The translations under genes and the position numbers were made by a program. 64,000 bases of DNA from Toxorhynchites rutilus septentrionalis (Eukaryota; Arthropoda; Insecta; Diptera; Culicidae), in assembly GCF_029784135.1 (NCBI RefSeq), contig NC_073746.1:305676665-305740664 (forward strand), read 5' to 3'. The notes beneath the pieces are model-generated. The model saw only the letters and a list, made by a program, of their open reading frames with translations, made no database searches and was not told the DNA's origin. Below are positions 55,574-64,000 of this stretch, piece after piece; the stretch's first letter is position 1; the number at the start of each line of letters is the position of its first letter.

Positions 55574-55950
55574 CTAAGCTAATATAGCACGCTCTCCTCG
55601 GATACGATGGGCCAGCTGGATGTCCTTGGGCATGATGTGACGCGTTTTGCATAGATAGCACACAAATTGGTATCTTCGAATAAGCCTCCTGCAGCGTCAT
55701 AACCGCGGAACTTTGGAAGCGCAAGTCGGTTTTGAAGTCCTGAGCAATTCCACGAACCAAATGCTGCAAAGGTAGCTTGCGGATCAGCAATTCGGTCGAC
55801 TTCTGATAGCGACGAATTTCATGCGAAGTTCCCGGTCGATAGCGATGTGGCTTCTTCATGCTTCCTGCGGCTGATTCGCTTATCCGAGCTGCTTTCGTGG
55901 TGCCTTACCACCGAAAGACTAACGAGCTGTCTGCTTAGTCCCGATGAAAC
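55574..55950 (-). pseudogene. Histone H3 pseudogene, copy b
   Basis: The minus strand retains the tail as ACTAAG-CAG-ACA-GCT-CGT (TKQTAR), then a stop, then GGKAPRKQL, a frameshift, [20 protein letters not shown] and [16 protein letters not shown]. The 3' part ([10 protein letters not shown], then [15 protein letters not shown]) is present but in another frame because of the shared deletion after LQEA. All three copies share this deletion. It ends GCT TAG. Confidence 0.88.
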
Positions 55951-56175
55951 GAGTCCTCACGGTGCGAGAGTAGAGTAAGAAATGAACGAAAGCAAGGGAA
56001 GTGTCATTTTATAAAACATAAAAGAATCGAATGTAAACCCCACCCTCTTTATTGTATAAGCTTACTGTATACTCACGAATATAATAAGGGTGGGATTTAG
56101 ATTCTATACTTTTATGGTTTATAAAATGACGCTTCCTTTGCTTTCGTTCATTTCTTACTCTACTCTCGCACCGTG

Positions 56176-56559
56176 AGGACTCGAGCTCGTTAGTCTTTCG
56201 CAGACAGCTCGTTAGTCATTCGGTGGTAAGGCACACGAAGTCAGCTCGGATAAGCGCACCAGTAGCAGGATAGGTGGAGAAGCCACATCGCTATCGACCG
56301 GGAACTTCGCATGAAATTCGTCGCTATCAGATATCGACCGAATTGCTGATCCGCAAGCTACCTTTGCAGCATTTGGTTCGTGGAATTGCTCAGGACTTCA
56401 AAACCGACTTGCGCTTCCAAAGTTCCGCGGTTATGACGCTGCAGGAGGCTTATTCGAAGATACCAATTTGTGTGCTATCCATGCAAAACGCGTCACATCA
56501 TGCCCAAGGACATCCAGCTGGCCCATCGTATCCGAGGAGAGCGTGCTGTATTAGCTTAG
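56176..56559 (+). pseudogene. Histone H3 pseudogene, copy c
   Basis: Mirror copy of b. The core frame 56274-56459 reads [29 protein letters not shown] and [12 protein letters not shown]. The conserved 'VRE' of H3 is VRG here and in the other two copies. The 3' part is out of frame after the shared deletion and ends GCT TAG at 56557-56559. The N-terminal tail is more rearranged than in copy b (a short duplication of CAGCTCGTTAGTC). Confidence 0.88.
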
Positions 56560-56571
56560 CATATAATCAAC

Positions 56572-56587
56572 GGCCCTTTTCAGGGCT
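56572..56587 (+). terminator. Histone mRNA 3' stem-loop, H3 copy c
   Basis: GGCCCTTTTCAGGGCT, 12 bp after the H3 stop codon, followed by CCAAA. Confidence 0.8.
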
Positions 56588-57120
56588 CCAAATTTGATGG
56601 ATTAGAGTACAGAAAAGTTTTTTACAGGCCGAACTGAAAGGAGCATTTAGCGAAAATCGTGGTTTCGATAATAATTCGTTACCGATAGGTGCCATGGATA
56701 TGGATTTCCTTATGAAGAATATGAAATACATGACATGATGTAGTGAATATATCCGAAGAAATCACTTTGGCGAAACTGCATTATAAAATTATTTGTGTAC
56801 GAATGCCGCAATCGATAGTCGACTCTAATTTGCGCTGGGTAATTTCCTCGGAGGACTCGATTCCTCCTTTGAGCATTAATAATCTCTTTCTGGCAAAACG
56901 ATGTGGTATGAATCACATTATTTGAATGATAGAATGAAGAAGTTTTCTGCCAATTTCCTTCAACCTCCAAACGTATCTTTCTCCCGTTTGTCGTTTTCGC
57001 GTTCGCTAATCCTTTCTCACAACACCCATTTCTCGTTTGAGAAATTGTTGAGTAAAATTGTTTGCCAGTGCGCGTAGAGCGGGAATTCCTAAAGATTCAT
57101 TGCACCTCTAATAAATTGCC

Positions 57121-57140
57121 GAAAGACGTGGTCTTACGTT
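57121..57140 (-). repeat. Extra family K-like 5' end
   Basis: The minus strand reads AACGTAAGACCACGTC, a variant of the family K 5' signature. It marks the 5' end of another, incompletely resolved family K-like unit inside the nest; its 3' end was not found. Confidence 0.4.
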
Positions 57141-57694
57141 GATCGTACTTGATTGAAAAAATCCAAAACGAAATGTATTTGGTCGAAGCATTATATGAGT
57201 AGAAAGCAAATAATCGCTCGAAAATGACTTGATTTTCGCGATGTGAAACATTTTCCGTTTTTCATGTTATGCATCCAATATTGGATACGAAAATTTCCAC
57301 TGATGGGGAAAAAAATATTCAGAAGCTTTCCTGTTAATTGCGATTGATTGAAAAATAACAAAACCAAATGTATTTGGTTGCAGTGTTATATGGATAGAAA
57401 ACATTAAAATAAACTATTACGCATGAATGTATTTTTCAATTCCCAGGGGAACTGGCAGATTATTTTTCAGCAACGATGATAGCAACTAGAATTCCGCGCG
57501 TGTATGTGTGTGTGTGTGGCGGCTGCTCCGATGTTTCAAGCGGAACCGTGGCATCACTCTCCTCCGGATGGATTCCCTTTTGGCCTTAGGTGCACAAACA
57601 GGCTCTTGGTGACACCGTTCATCAGCGCATTCATGATAAACGAAATTAGCTTCACAACAACAGCGACAACATGCTCCAATCGCTGTTCAATCAT

Positions 57695-57730
57695 AACTGA
57701 GTGGGTTTACGAGCGGCGCTCGCTTATATA
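57695..57730 (-). promoter_or_regulatory. Core promoter-like array in K-i
   Basis: The minus strand has TATATAAG (57730-57723) and TCAGTT (57700-57695) with the same 32-nt spacing. The CCAAT box is changed to AAAAT. Confidence 0.5.
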
Positions 57731-57984
57731 CCGATTTTTGATTTCAATAGCCTGTTTTGAAAGCAATTTTAAGACTATTGAAACAAGTTTTTGGATGAAA
57801 AAGTAACAAGTATATGACGCGTAGACATTTTATCTTTCAAATGAAGTGTTTATCATACCATTTCGTTCAGTTATTTAAGAGCTATTAACGCTCAAAATCT
57901 CGGTCTCCAGCGTAACGCTTTCGTTCTCGAAACTTTGGTTTTACACCCCGGTATAGAAATGAAAGACGTAGTCCTACGTCAAAA

Positions 57985-59382
57985 CCTGCAAATATCTCCT
58001 CTCCAACCCCCCTCGCTCCTACCCCAGCTCAGATTTCGCCTCCCCATCCTGTTGTCCCTGATCCCCTTCAATCCTCGTCATCTCCTTCTCCTCCTGTTGT
58101 CTTCTCTCCACGTGTCAAGGTCTATCCTGAAGATGCACCTGGAACTGGTCCGTGGGTTGTTTTCTTCAGGCCTAAGCCAAACGGAAAAGCACTTAATGTT
58201 ATTCAGATCATGAAAAATCTGGCAAGATACTCCTCCGTGACAGAAATTACGAAGGTTAGACCGACCAAACTGCGTGTTGTCGTGGCTGATCGGAAAGACG
58301 CAAACGGTATTGTCGTCGACCAGAGGTTTACCCTGGAATATCGTGTCTACGTGCCTTCCCATGACGTAGAAATCTCGGGGGTGATAACCGAAACGGGTCT
58401 GACGTGCAAATCAATTATGGAAGGAGATGGCAGATTTAAAAAGCTGCCTTTGATTAAGGTTAAAATCTTAGAATGCCGACAACTCGGCAAAGTCTCCCAG
58501 GAAGGGAAAGAATCGAAATTTACGCCGTCCGACTCGTTTAGAGTCACTTTTGCTGGCTCCGCCCTCCCTGACTACGTTATGGTGGACAAATTGAGGCTAC
58601 CGCTGCGACTCTTCGTGCCAAAGCCCATGACTTGCCTGAAATGCAAGTCAGTTGGTCACACAGCAGCTTACTGCGCCAACAAGGAGCGCTGTGCCACTTG
58701 CGGAGAGCAACATGTGGACAAATCCTGCAGTGCGATTGAGCAAAAGTGTCCATATTGCGGAGGAAATCCGCACGTGCTCTCGGCTTGTGAAACTTACAAG
58801 AGTCGCTGGGAGAAGCAGAAGCGCTCTTTAAAGGAACGCTCGAAGCGCACTTTTGCGGAAATTTTGAAGGGCGCTTCTCCATTGGCCCAACAGCAACAAC
58901 CTTTAACCGCAAACAATGTCTTCGCTTCGCTGCCAGTTGACGAAATGGAAGCGGATACAGCTAACGAGGGCACACCGTACATCTTCCAAGGGAATCCCCG
59001 GCGCAAAAATGTGACCACTCCCAAAGTTCAAGGACAAGCCCCTCCGGTTATACCCTCTGTTAGCATGCCTAAAAAATCGAGTGCAGCGGACAAGCAAAAT
59101 CAGGTTCCTCCTGGCTTCCGTGGGAATAATTCACCTTCGAACGACCCAGCACTCGAAGGGACATCAAAAACCCCAACTGTCCCTATTTTACCGACCAGTT
59201 CAACTTCCCAATCGGGATTTATAAAGTTGACTGACCTTGTGGCTCAAATCTTCACATGCTTTAATGTTTCCGACTCCATCAGAACCATTGTCATATCAAT
59301 GCTTCCAGTATTAAAGACAATTTTGCAACAATTGATGCAAACATGGCCCCTCCTTGCAATGATTATCTCTCTTGATGTCTAA
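57985..59382 (+). pseudogene. I-clade LINE ORF1, gag-like, main part
   Basis: The frame is open from 57985 (PANISSPTPLAPTPAQ, a Pro/Ser-rich linker). It continues into a folded region GTGPWVVFFRPKPNGKALNV and IMKNLARYSSVTEITKV, then three zinc knuckles CLKCKSVGHTAAYC, CATCGEQHVDKSC and CPYCGGNPHVLSAC (about residues 140-190 counting from the ATG at 58210). A basic then Ser/Pro-rich C-terminus follows. The product would bind LINE RNA in a ribonucleoprotein. Its N-terminus lies at 51104, beyond the family K insertion. It ends TAA 59380-59382, overlapping the ORF2 start by 11 nt. This part has no internal stop. Confidence 0.88.
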
Positions 59383-62300
59383 TTCAAATAGAGAGGTCGG
59401 AGATATCACTGTTTTACAGTGGAATTGTCGTAGTCTTATCCCTAAATTGGATACATTCAAATTTTTAATTCATAACTTCAATTGTGATGTTTTTGCTCTG
59501 TCCGAAACTTGGCTTTCTTCGCGAGATGATCTCTCTTTCCACGATTTTAATATTATACGCTTGGACCGTGATGACAGATACGGAGGGGTGCTATTGGGGA
59601 TCAATAAGTGCCACTCATTTTTTCGAATTGACCTTCCACCTATTGGAGGGATTGAAGCTGTTGCTTGTCATGCAAACATCAGAGGAAAAGACCTCTGTAT
59701 TGTCAGATTGTATTGGCCTCCGAGAGCTGCGGTTAGCCGCAAGCAACTTGTTGACATGTGCTCACTCCTTCCTGAGCCACGATTGATCTTGGGAGACTTC
59801 AATTCTCACGGAACTGCCTGGGGGGAACAGTACGACGACAATCGTTCACTGTTGATATATGATCTTTGTAACAGCTTCAATATGACACTTTTGAACACTG
59901 GGGAAACAACACGTGTACCTAAACCTCCTGCTAACCCAAGTGCTCTTGACCTCTCGCTTTGCTCGAATTCACTATCGTTAGATTGCAAGTGGAATGTAAT
60001 CCAGGACCCCAACGGTAGTGATCACTTGCCAATCAAAATTTCCATCACCATTGGGTCGAATTTTTCTGAATCTATAAACATGGCATATGACCTCACAAGA
60101 CACATTGACTGGAAAAAATATGCGGACGCGATTGCTCTAGCCATCAATTCCAGAGATGGTTTACCTCCATTGGAGGAGTATAACTTCCTTTCTCGTTTGA
60201 TCTATGACAGCGCGGTTCGCGCTCAAACGAAACCCATCCCAGGCTCCACTATTCGTCGAAGGCCTCCCAATCCATGGTGGGATAGCCAATGTTCCAAGCT
60301 TTATCAGGATAAATCGAACGCATTCAAAGCTTTTCGGAAACGTGGAACCCCTGAAAATTTTCAGACGTATTTGGACCTTGAAAATCAATTTAAAAACTTG
60401 ATCAAAGGGAAAAAACGTGCTTATTGGCGAAATTTCGTGGGAGGTTTGTCACGAGAAACGTCAATGAAAAAATTATGGAAAGTGGCTCGAAACATGAGAA
60501 ATCGCTCTTCATCCAATGAAAGCGAGGAATATTCACATCGATGGATTTTGAATTTTGCACGGAAGGTTTGTCCTGATTCCGCTCCTGTGCAAAAAATTGT
60601 TCGAGATATACCACAAGATAGGTGCGATCTTGATTCCGAGTTTTCGATGGTAGAATTCTCTCTTGCTCTGCTTTCATGTAACAATTCTGCTCCGGGATCG
60701 GATAGAATTAAGTTCAACTTGCTGAAAAACCTCCCTGATGTGGCGAAACATCGCTTGTTGAATTTATTCAATCGGTTTCTGGAGAATAATATTGTTCCAG
60801 ATGATTGGAGACAAGTACGAGTTATAGCTATTCAAAAACCCGGAAAACCCGCGTCCGACTTCAATTCGTACCGCCCAATAGCAATGCTGTCTTGTATACG
60901 GAAATTGTTGGAGAAAATGATCTTGTTTCGCCTTGATCGATGGGTTGAAACGAATGGCCTACTCTCAGATACACAATATGGGTTCCGCAGGGGCAAGGGG
61001 ACGAATGATTGTCTTGCGTTGCTTTCTTCAGAAATTCAAATGGCTTACGCCGGAAAAAAACAAATGGCTTCAGTATTCTTGGACATAAAGGGGGCCTTTG
61101 ATTCTGTTTCAATAGAGGTTTTGACAGACAAATTACACTCTCGGGGTCTGCCGCCTCTATTGAATAATATGTTATATAACTTGCTTTGTGAGAAACATTT
61201 GAACTTTTCTCACGGAGATTCGGCAGTAAGTCGGGTCTCTTACATGGGCATCCCCCAGGGCTCATGTTTAAGCCCCCTTTTGTACAACTTCTATGTAAGC
61301 GACATCGACAATTGCCTTACACAAAATTGCAGCCTAAGACAACTTGCAGATGATGGAGTGGTCTCTGTCGTAGGATCAACAGAATCCGACCTACAAGAAC
61401 CCTTACAAGATACTTTGAACAATTTTTCAACCTGGGCCATTGGGCTAGGGATCGAATTCTCCACGGAGAAAACAGAGATGGTGGTTTTTTCTAGGAAGCA
61501 TAGACCAGCAAAACCAAAGCTTCAACTTTTGGGTAAACCGATCACTCATGCTATGTCATTCAAGTATCTTGGGGTCTGGTTCGACTCCAAATGTACTTGG
61601 GGGGCTCATATTAGGTATCTGAGTAAAAAATGCCAACAAAGAATAAATTTTCTCCGTACAATTACCGGCAACTGGTGGGGAGCCCATCCCGAAGATCTTA
61701 TAATGTTGTATAGAACAACTATTCTCTCAGTGATGGAGTATGGCAGTTTCTGTTTTCAATCAGCTGCCAAAACACACTTAATTAAACTCGAGCGAATTCA
61801 GTATCTTTGTCTCCGTATTGCGTTGGGATGTATGCCCTCAACGCATACCATGAGTCTCGAGGTTTTGGCAGGCCTACTCCCACTAAAAGATCGCTTCAAT
61901 TTATTATCTCTTCGGTTCTTCATCCGGTGTAAGGTCATGAACCTATTGGTGATCGGAAATTTTGAGCGGCTGATCGAGCTAAATTTTCACTCCGGATTCA
62001 TGAGTTCATATCATGAATTCATCTCCATGCAGGTTGATTCTTCTTCGTATATTCCCAACCGTGTTTGTTTCCCTGACTACATCAATTCCTCTGTGCATTT
62101 TGATCTGTCCATGAAGCAAGATATCCATGGATATTCAGATTACCAACGATCGAGGATCGCTCCAACGATCTTCGATGAAAAATATAGGGGTATCAATTGT
62201 GATAATATGTACTTTACTGATGGGTCCACTATAAATGAGTCCACAGGATTTGGAGTGTTCAACGAATTTTTTAGCACCTCACACAGTCTTCAGAATCCTT

Positions 62301-63058
62301 GCTCAGTGTATATTGATGAATTGGCAGCAATTCATTGGGCGCTGGACAGCGTCGCCTCACGACCTGTTGAACACTATTACATTGTAACGGATAGTCTTAG
62401 CTCTGTCGAAGCTATCCGTTCAGTGAGGCCGGAAAAGCACTCGCCGTACTTCCTTGAGAGAATACGAAAAATTTTGAGTGCTTTATCCAGACGCTGTTAT
62501 GTCATTACCTTTGTGTGGGTCCCTTCTCATTGCTAAATTCCGGGTAATGAGAGGGCTGACTCATTAGCAAAGGTAGGTGCGATTGAAGGCGATATTTATC
62601 AGCGTCAAATCGCCTTCAATGAATTTTACTCTTTAGTCCGTAAAAATACCATCGCTAACTGGCAACGCAAATGGAACGAAGATGAATTGGGCCGGTGGCT
62701 TCACTCGATTATCCCTAAGGTTAGCCTCAAACCATGGTTCAAAAGTCTGGACTTGAGTCGGGACTTTATTCGCACCTTCTCCCGACTCATGTCTAATCAC
62801 TGTTCGTTAGACGCGCTACTCTTTCGTTTCAATCTGGCCGGCAGCAATATCTGCGTTTGTGGCCGAGGTTACCACGACATCGAACACGTTGTTTGGTCGT
62901 GTGAGGTGTATCTTGTTGCCAGATCGAATTTAGAGAACTCCCTTCGGGCTAGAGGAAGGCAGCCCAATGTGCCGGTGAGAGATGTGTTGGCTCGGTTAGA
63001 CCTTGATTACATGTCCCAAATATATGTTTTCCTTAAATCTATCGATGTTCGTGTGTGA
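59372..63058 (+). pseudogene. I-clade LINE ORF2 with one nonsense codon
   Basis: About 1,228 codons. Endonuclease: VLQWNCRSL at the start, LILGDFNSHGTAWG near 139 and GSDHLPI near 216. Reverse transcriptase: NSAPGSDRIKF, SYRPIAMLSCI, FLDIKGAFDSV near 568, GIPQGSCLSPLLYN and QLADDGVVSV near 657 (LADD is usual in I-type elements). RNase H: MYFTDGSTINESTGFG near 946, DELAAIHWAL, VTDSLSSVEAI and VWVPSHC. A TAA at 62534-62536 replaces the Ser codon of SHCSIPGNE. The same frame then continues IPGNERADSLAKVGA and CVCGRGYHDIEHVVWSC to TGA 63056-63058. A single base change separates it from an open frame. Confidence 0.93.
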
Positions 63059-63409
63059 TTATCCTTATATCCTTATACCCTCCATTTCTTCCTTTGTGAG
63101 TATTTGGTCCGCTTGCTATAAACAGAAGAATGAAATGTAAATTCACAACTGATGTACGAATAGATTTAAGAATTGAGTGTGTGTGATTATCAACATTGTA
63201 ATAATTTCCTTATACCCCATCCTTTTCCTGAGAAAATGTCACCCTTTTAATCTCGAGTCCACCACGAGTAATCAGTTTCCCACCTTACTAACCATAGATG
63301 TAAGAAAATTGTTCATATATATAGTTTTAAAAATATATTTAAGATTTCGGCTCCTTTAAACTTATGTAACTGAGCCTGTAAAAATAAACGAATTTATAAA
63401 AAAAAAAAA

Positions 63410-64000
63410 ATAATTTCATATTATAATGATGAGTCTTGGTGAAAATATCAGCTAAATTATACAAAAATGATTAATTAAGAGTCAGTATTACGTGTTTTGA
63501 ACAACACATAATATGAAGTAAAAATTTTCATTCAAAGTTTGAACAATTCGAAACTGTGTTAAGGTCTGATAATCTTATAGAGAATCATTTGCTTTACCAA
63601 ACTGGTATCTCCACAAGACGTCGACACAATACTACTGTCATCGCATTTAATGCTTGTCCGGTCACCGGACATTGTAGTCGCAGTAGACGGCTGCATCACG
63701 GCGCCGTGAATAGGTTGGTACGGTCGAAATTTGCCATTTGGGTTTCAAACCGGTCCGGCAGAAACCGGATAATGTGTAATCGGCCTTACTGTTTGTGGCC
63801 CATGTTGTCGCACGGTGGGAAATTTTCCACGCAAGTATTGGATAAGTGAAGATTTTTCCCGAATGTGATTTACGCTGCGGTTCATCATCATCATGACTGC
63901 TCCAGTATGCAGTACGGTTGGTATAGTGTTTAAACGCACAAATGTTTTGTGATACTGTGTGGAGGCGGAATGAAAACACTAAAAGCAAGTTTGAATGAAC
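63410..64000 (+). repeat. Right flank of LINE target repeat and unrecognised end
   Basis: 63410-63640 continues the repeat interrupted by the LINE (compare 32400-32620: TTGGTGA, AATATC, TTTCATTCAAA). CCACAAGACGTCGACA near 63610 is shared with MITE M1. 63745-63785 matches the short element at 46827. The remainder is unassigned. Confidence 0.6.

Larger units (their letters stand above)
55360..56775. repeat. 1.4-kb palindrome with two head-to-head histone H3 pseudogenes
   Basis: The arms mirror each other about position 56066. The stem-loops at 55546-55561 and 56572-56587 and the GTGAATATAT words at 55381 and 56752 give the same centre to the base. The central 200 bp holds both 5' flanks with TTTATAAAATGAC and ACGAAAGCAA(A/G)GGAAG. 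Outside the stem-loops both arms share a 3' flank with GGATTAGAGT and GGCCGAACTGAAAGGAGC. The outer arms diverge beyond about 55380 and 56755. Confidence 0.85.
51274..57980 (-). mobile_element. Family K repeat copy K-i, host of a repeat nest
   Basis: The minus-strand 5' end GACGTAGGACTACGTC is at 57980 and the 3' end (stem-loop, CCACTTCCTG) at 51274. AAAA is present on both sides (51270-51273 and 57981-57984) as a likely target duplication within LINE ORF1. The interior is interrupted by a C-rich MITE, histone H3 elements and the oppositely oriented copy K-j. Confidence 0.78.
49317..63409 (+). mobile_element. I-clade LINE, full length but split by nested insertions
   Basis: The 13-bp TSD ATAATTTCATATT lies directly before 49317 and after the A tail ending at 63409. 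The element begins CATTCTTCGG. Its 5' UTR is split by a Harbinger-like element (49658-50905). ORF1 is split near its N-terminus by a family K nest (51274-57984). ORF2 has one nonsense codon. Without the insertions the element is about 6.1 kb, normal for the I clade with RNase H. The 3' UTR contains GGCTCC...GAGCCTG before AATAAA and the A tail. The Aedes/Anopheles MosquI type is the closest group I can name from memory. Confidence 0.88.

Noticed and set aside
52625..56559. Processed (retrotransposed) H3 pseudogenes
   Set aside because: The promoter-like flank and 3' histone stem-loop with downstream genomic sequence are retained, there is no poly(A), and all copies share the same lesions.

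Overview
This window looks like transposon-dense intergenic or heterochromatic DNA from an insect, most likely a culicine mosquito. The evidence is the AT-rich, intron-free, repeat-on-repeat architecture; three copies of a DD37E-type Tc1/mariner element, a group first described from mosquitoes; an I-clade LINE with a C-terminal RNase H domain; an L1/Tx1-like LINE; and at least three tRNA-headed SINE families with clean target-site duplications (TSDs). No family database could be searched, so the species assignment is inference. I found no convincing intact host gene. The only intact-looking long coding regions are the two ORFs of the L1-like LINE at 10099-14356.

Layout. 0-6 kb: a DD37E element (508-1797), a repeat that I call family K carrying a nested hAT-like MITE and a SINE (1926-3354), a 915-bp foldback (4220-5134) and a tandem 93-bp repeat. 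6-10 kb: a 5'-truncated I-type LINE (6543-7895) and a decayed Tc1 transposase split by a SINE. 10-16 kb: the complete L1-like LINE, a Tc1 remnant and a SINE. 16-25 kb: mostly anonymous sequence, a second DD37E copy, a degenerate GAATCT array and a 1.2-kb TIR element split by a SINE. 25-32 kb: two large family K copies, another SINE and an inverted pair of 120-bp tandem arrays. 32-40 kb: pogo-like remnants and a third DD37E copy. 40-49 kb: more family K copies and several MITEs. 49.3-63.4 kb: one I-clade LINE of about 6.1 kb, stretched to 14 kb by insertions.

Family K is the main unexplained thread. Copies start with the near-palindrome GACGTAGGACTACGTC after a T run. They end with a block containing CCTACGTCA, then TGCGGT, then a small perfect stem-loop and another T run. 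Several copies carry a conserved CCAAT-TATA-initiator array at fixed spacing. Other family K-like or adjacent repeats carry the 16-nt histone mRNA 3' stem-loop. Three decayed histone H3 genes sharing the same internal deletion lie inside this nest, two of them head-to-head in a 1.4-kb palindrome. This suggests a mobile repeat complex that captured and multiplied replication-dependent histone gene parts.

Relative ages can be read from the nesting. The I-clade LINE inserted into an older repeat, and an uninterrupted paralogue of that site is at 32200-32620. A Harbinger-like element and then a family K copy inserted into the LINE. The family K copy in turn received a MITE, the H3 elements and another family K copy.
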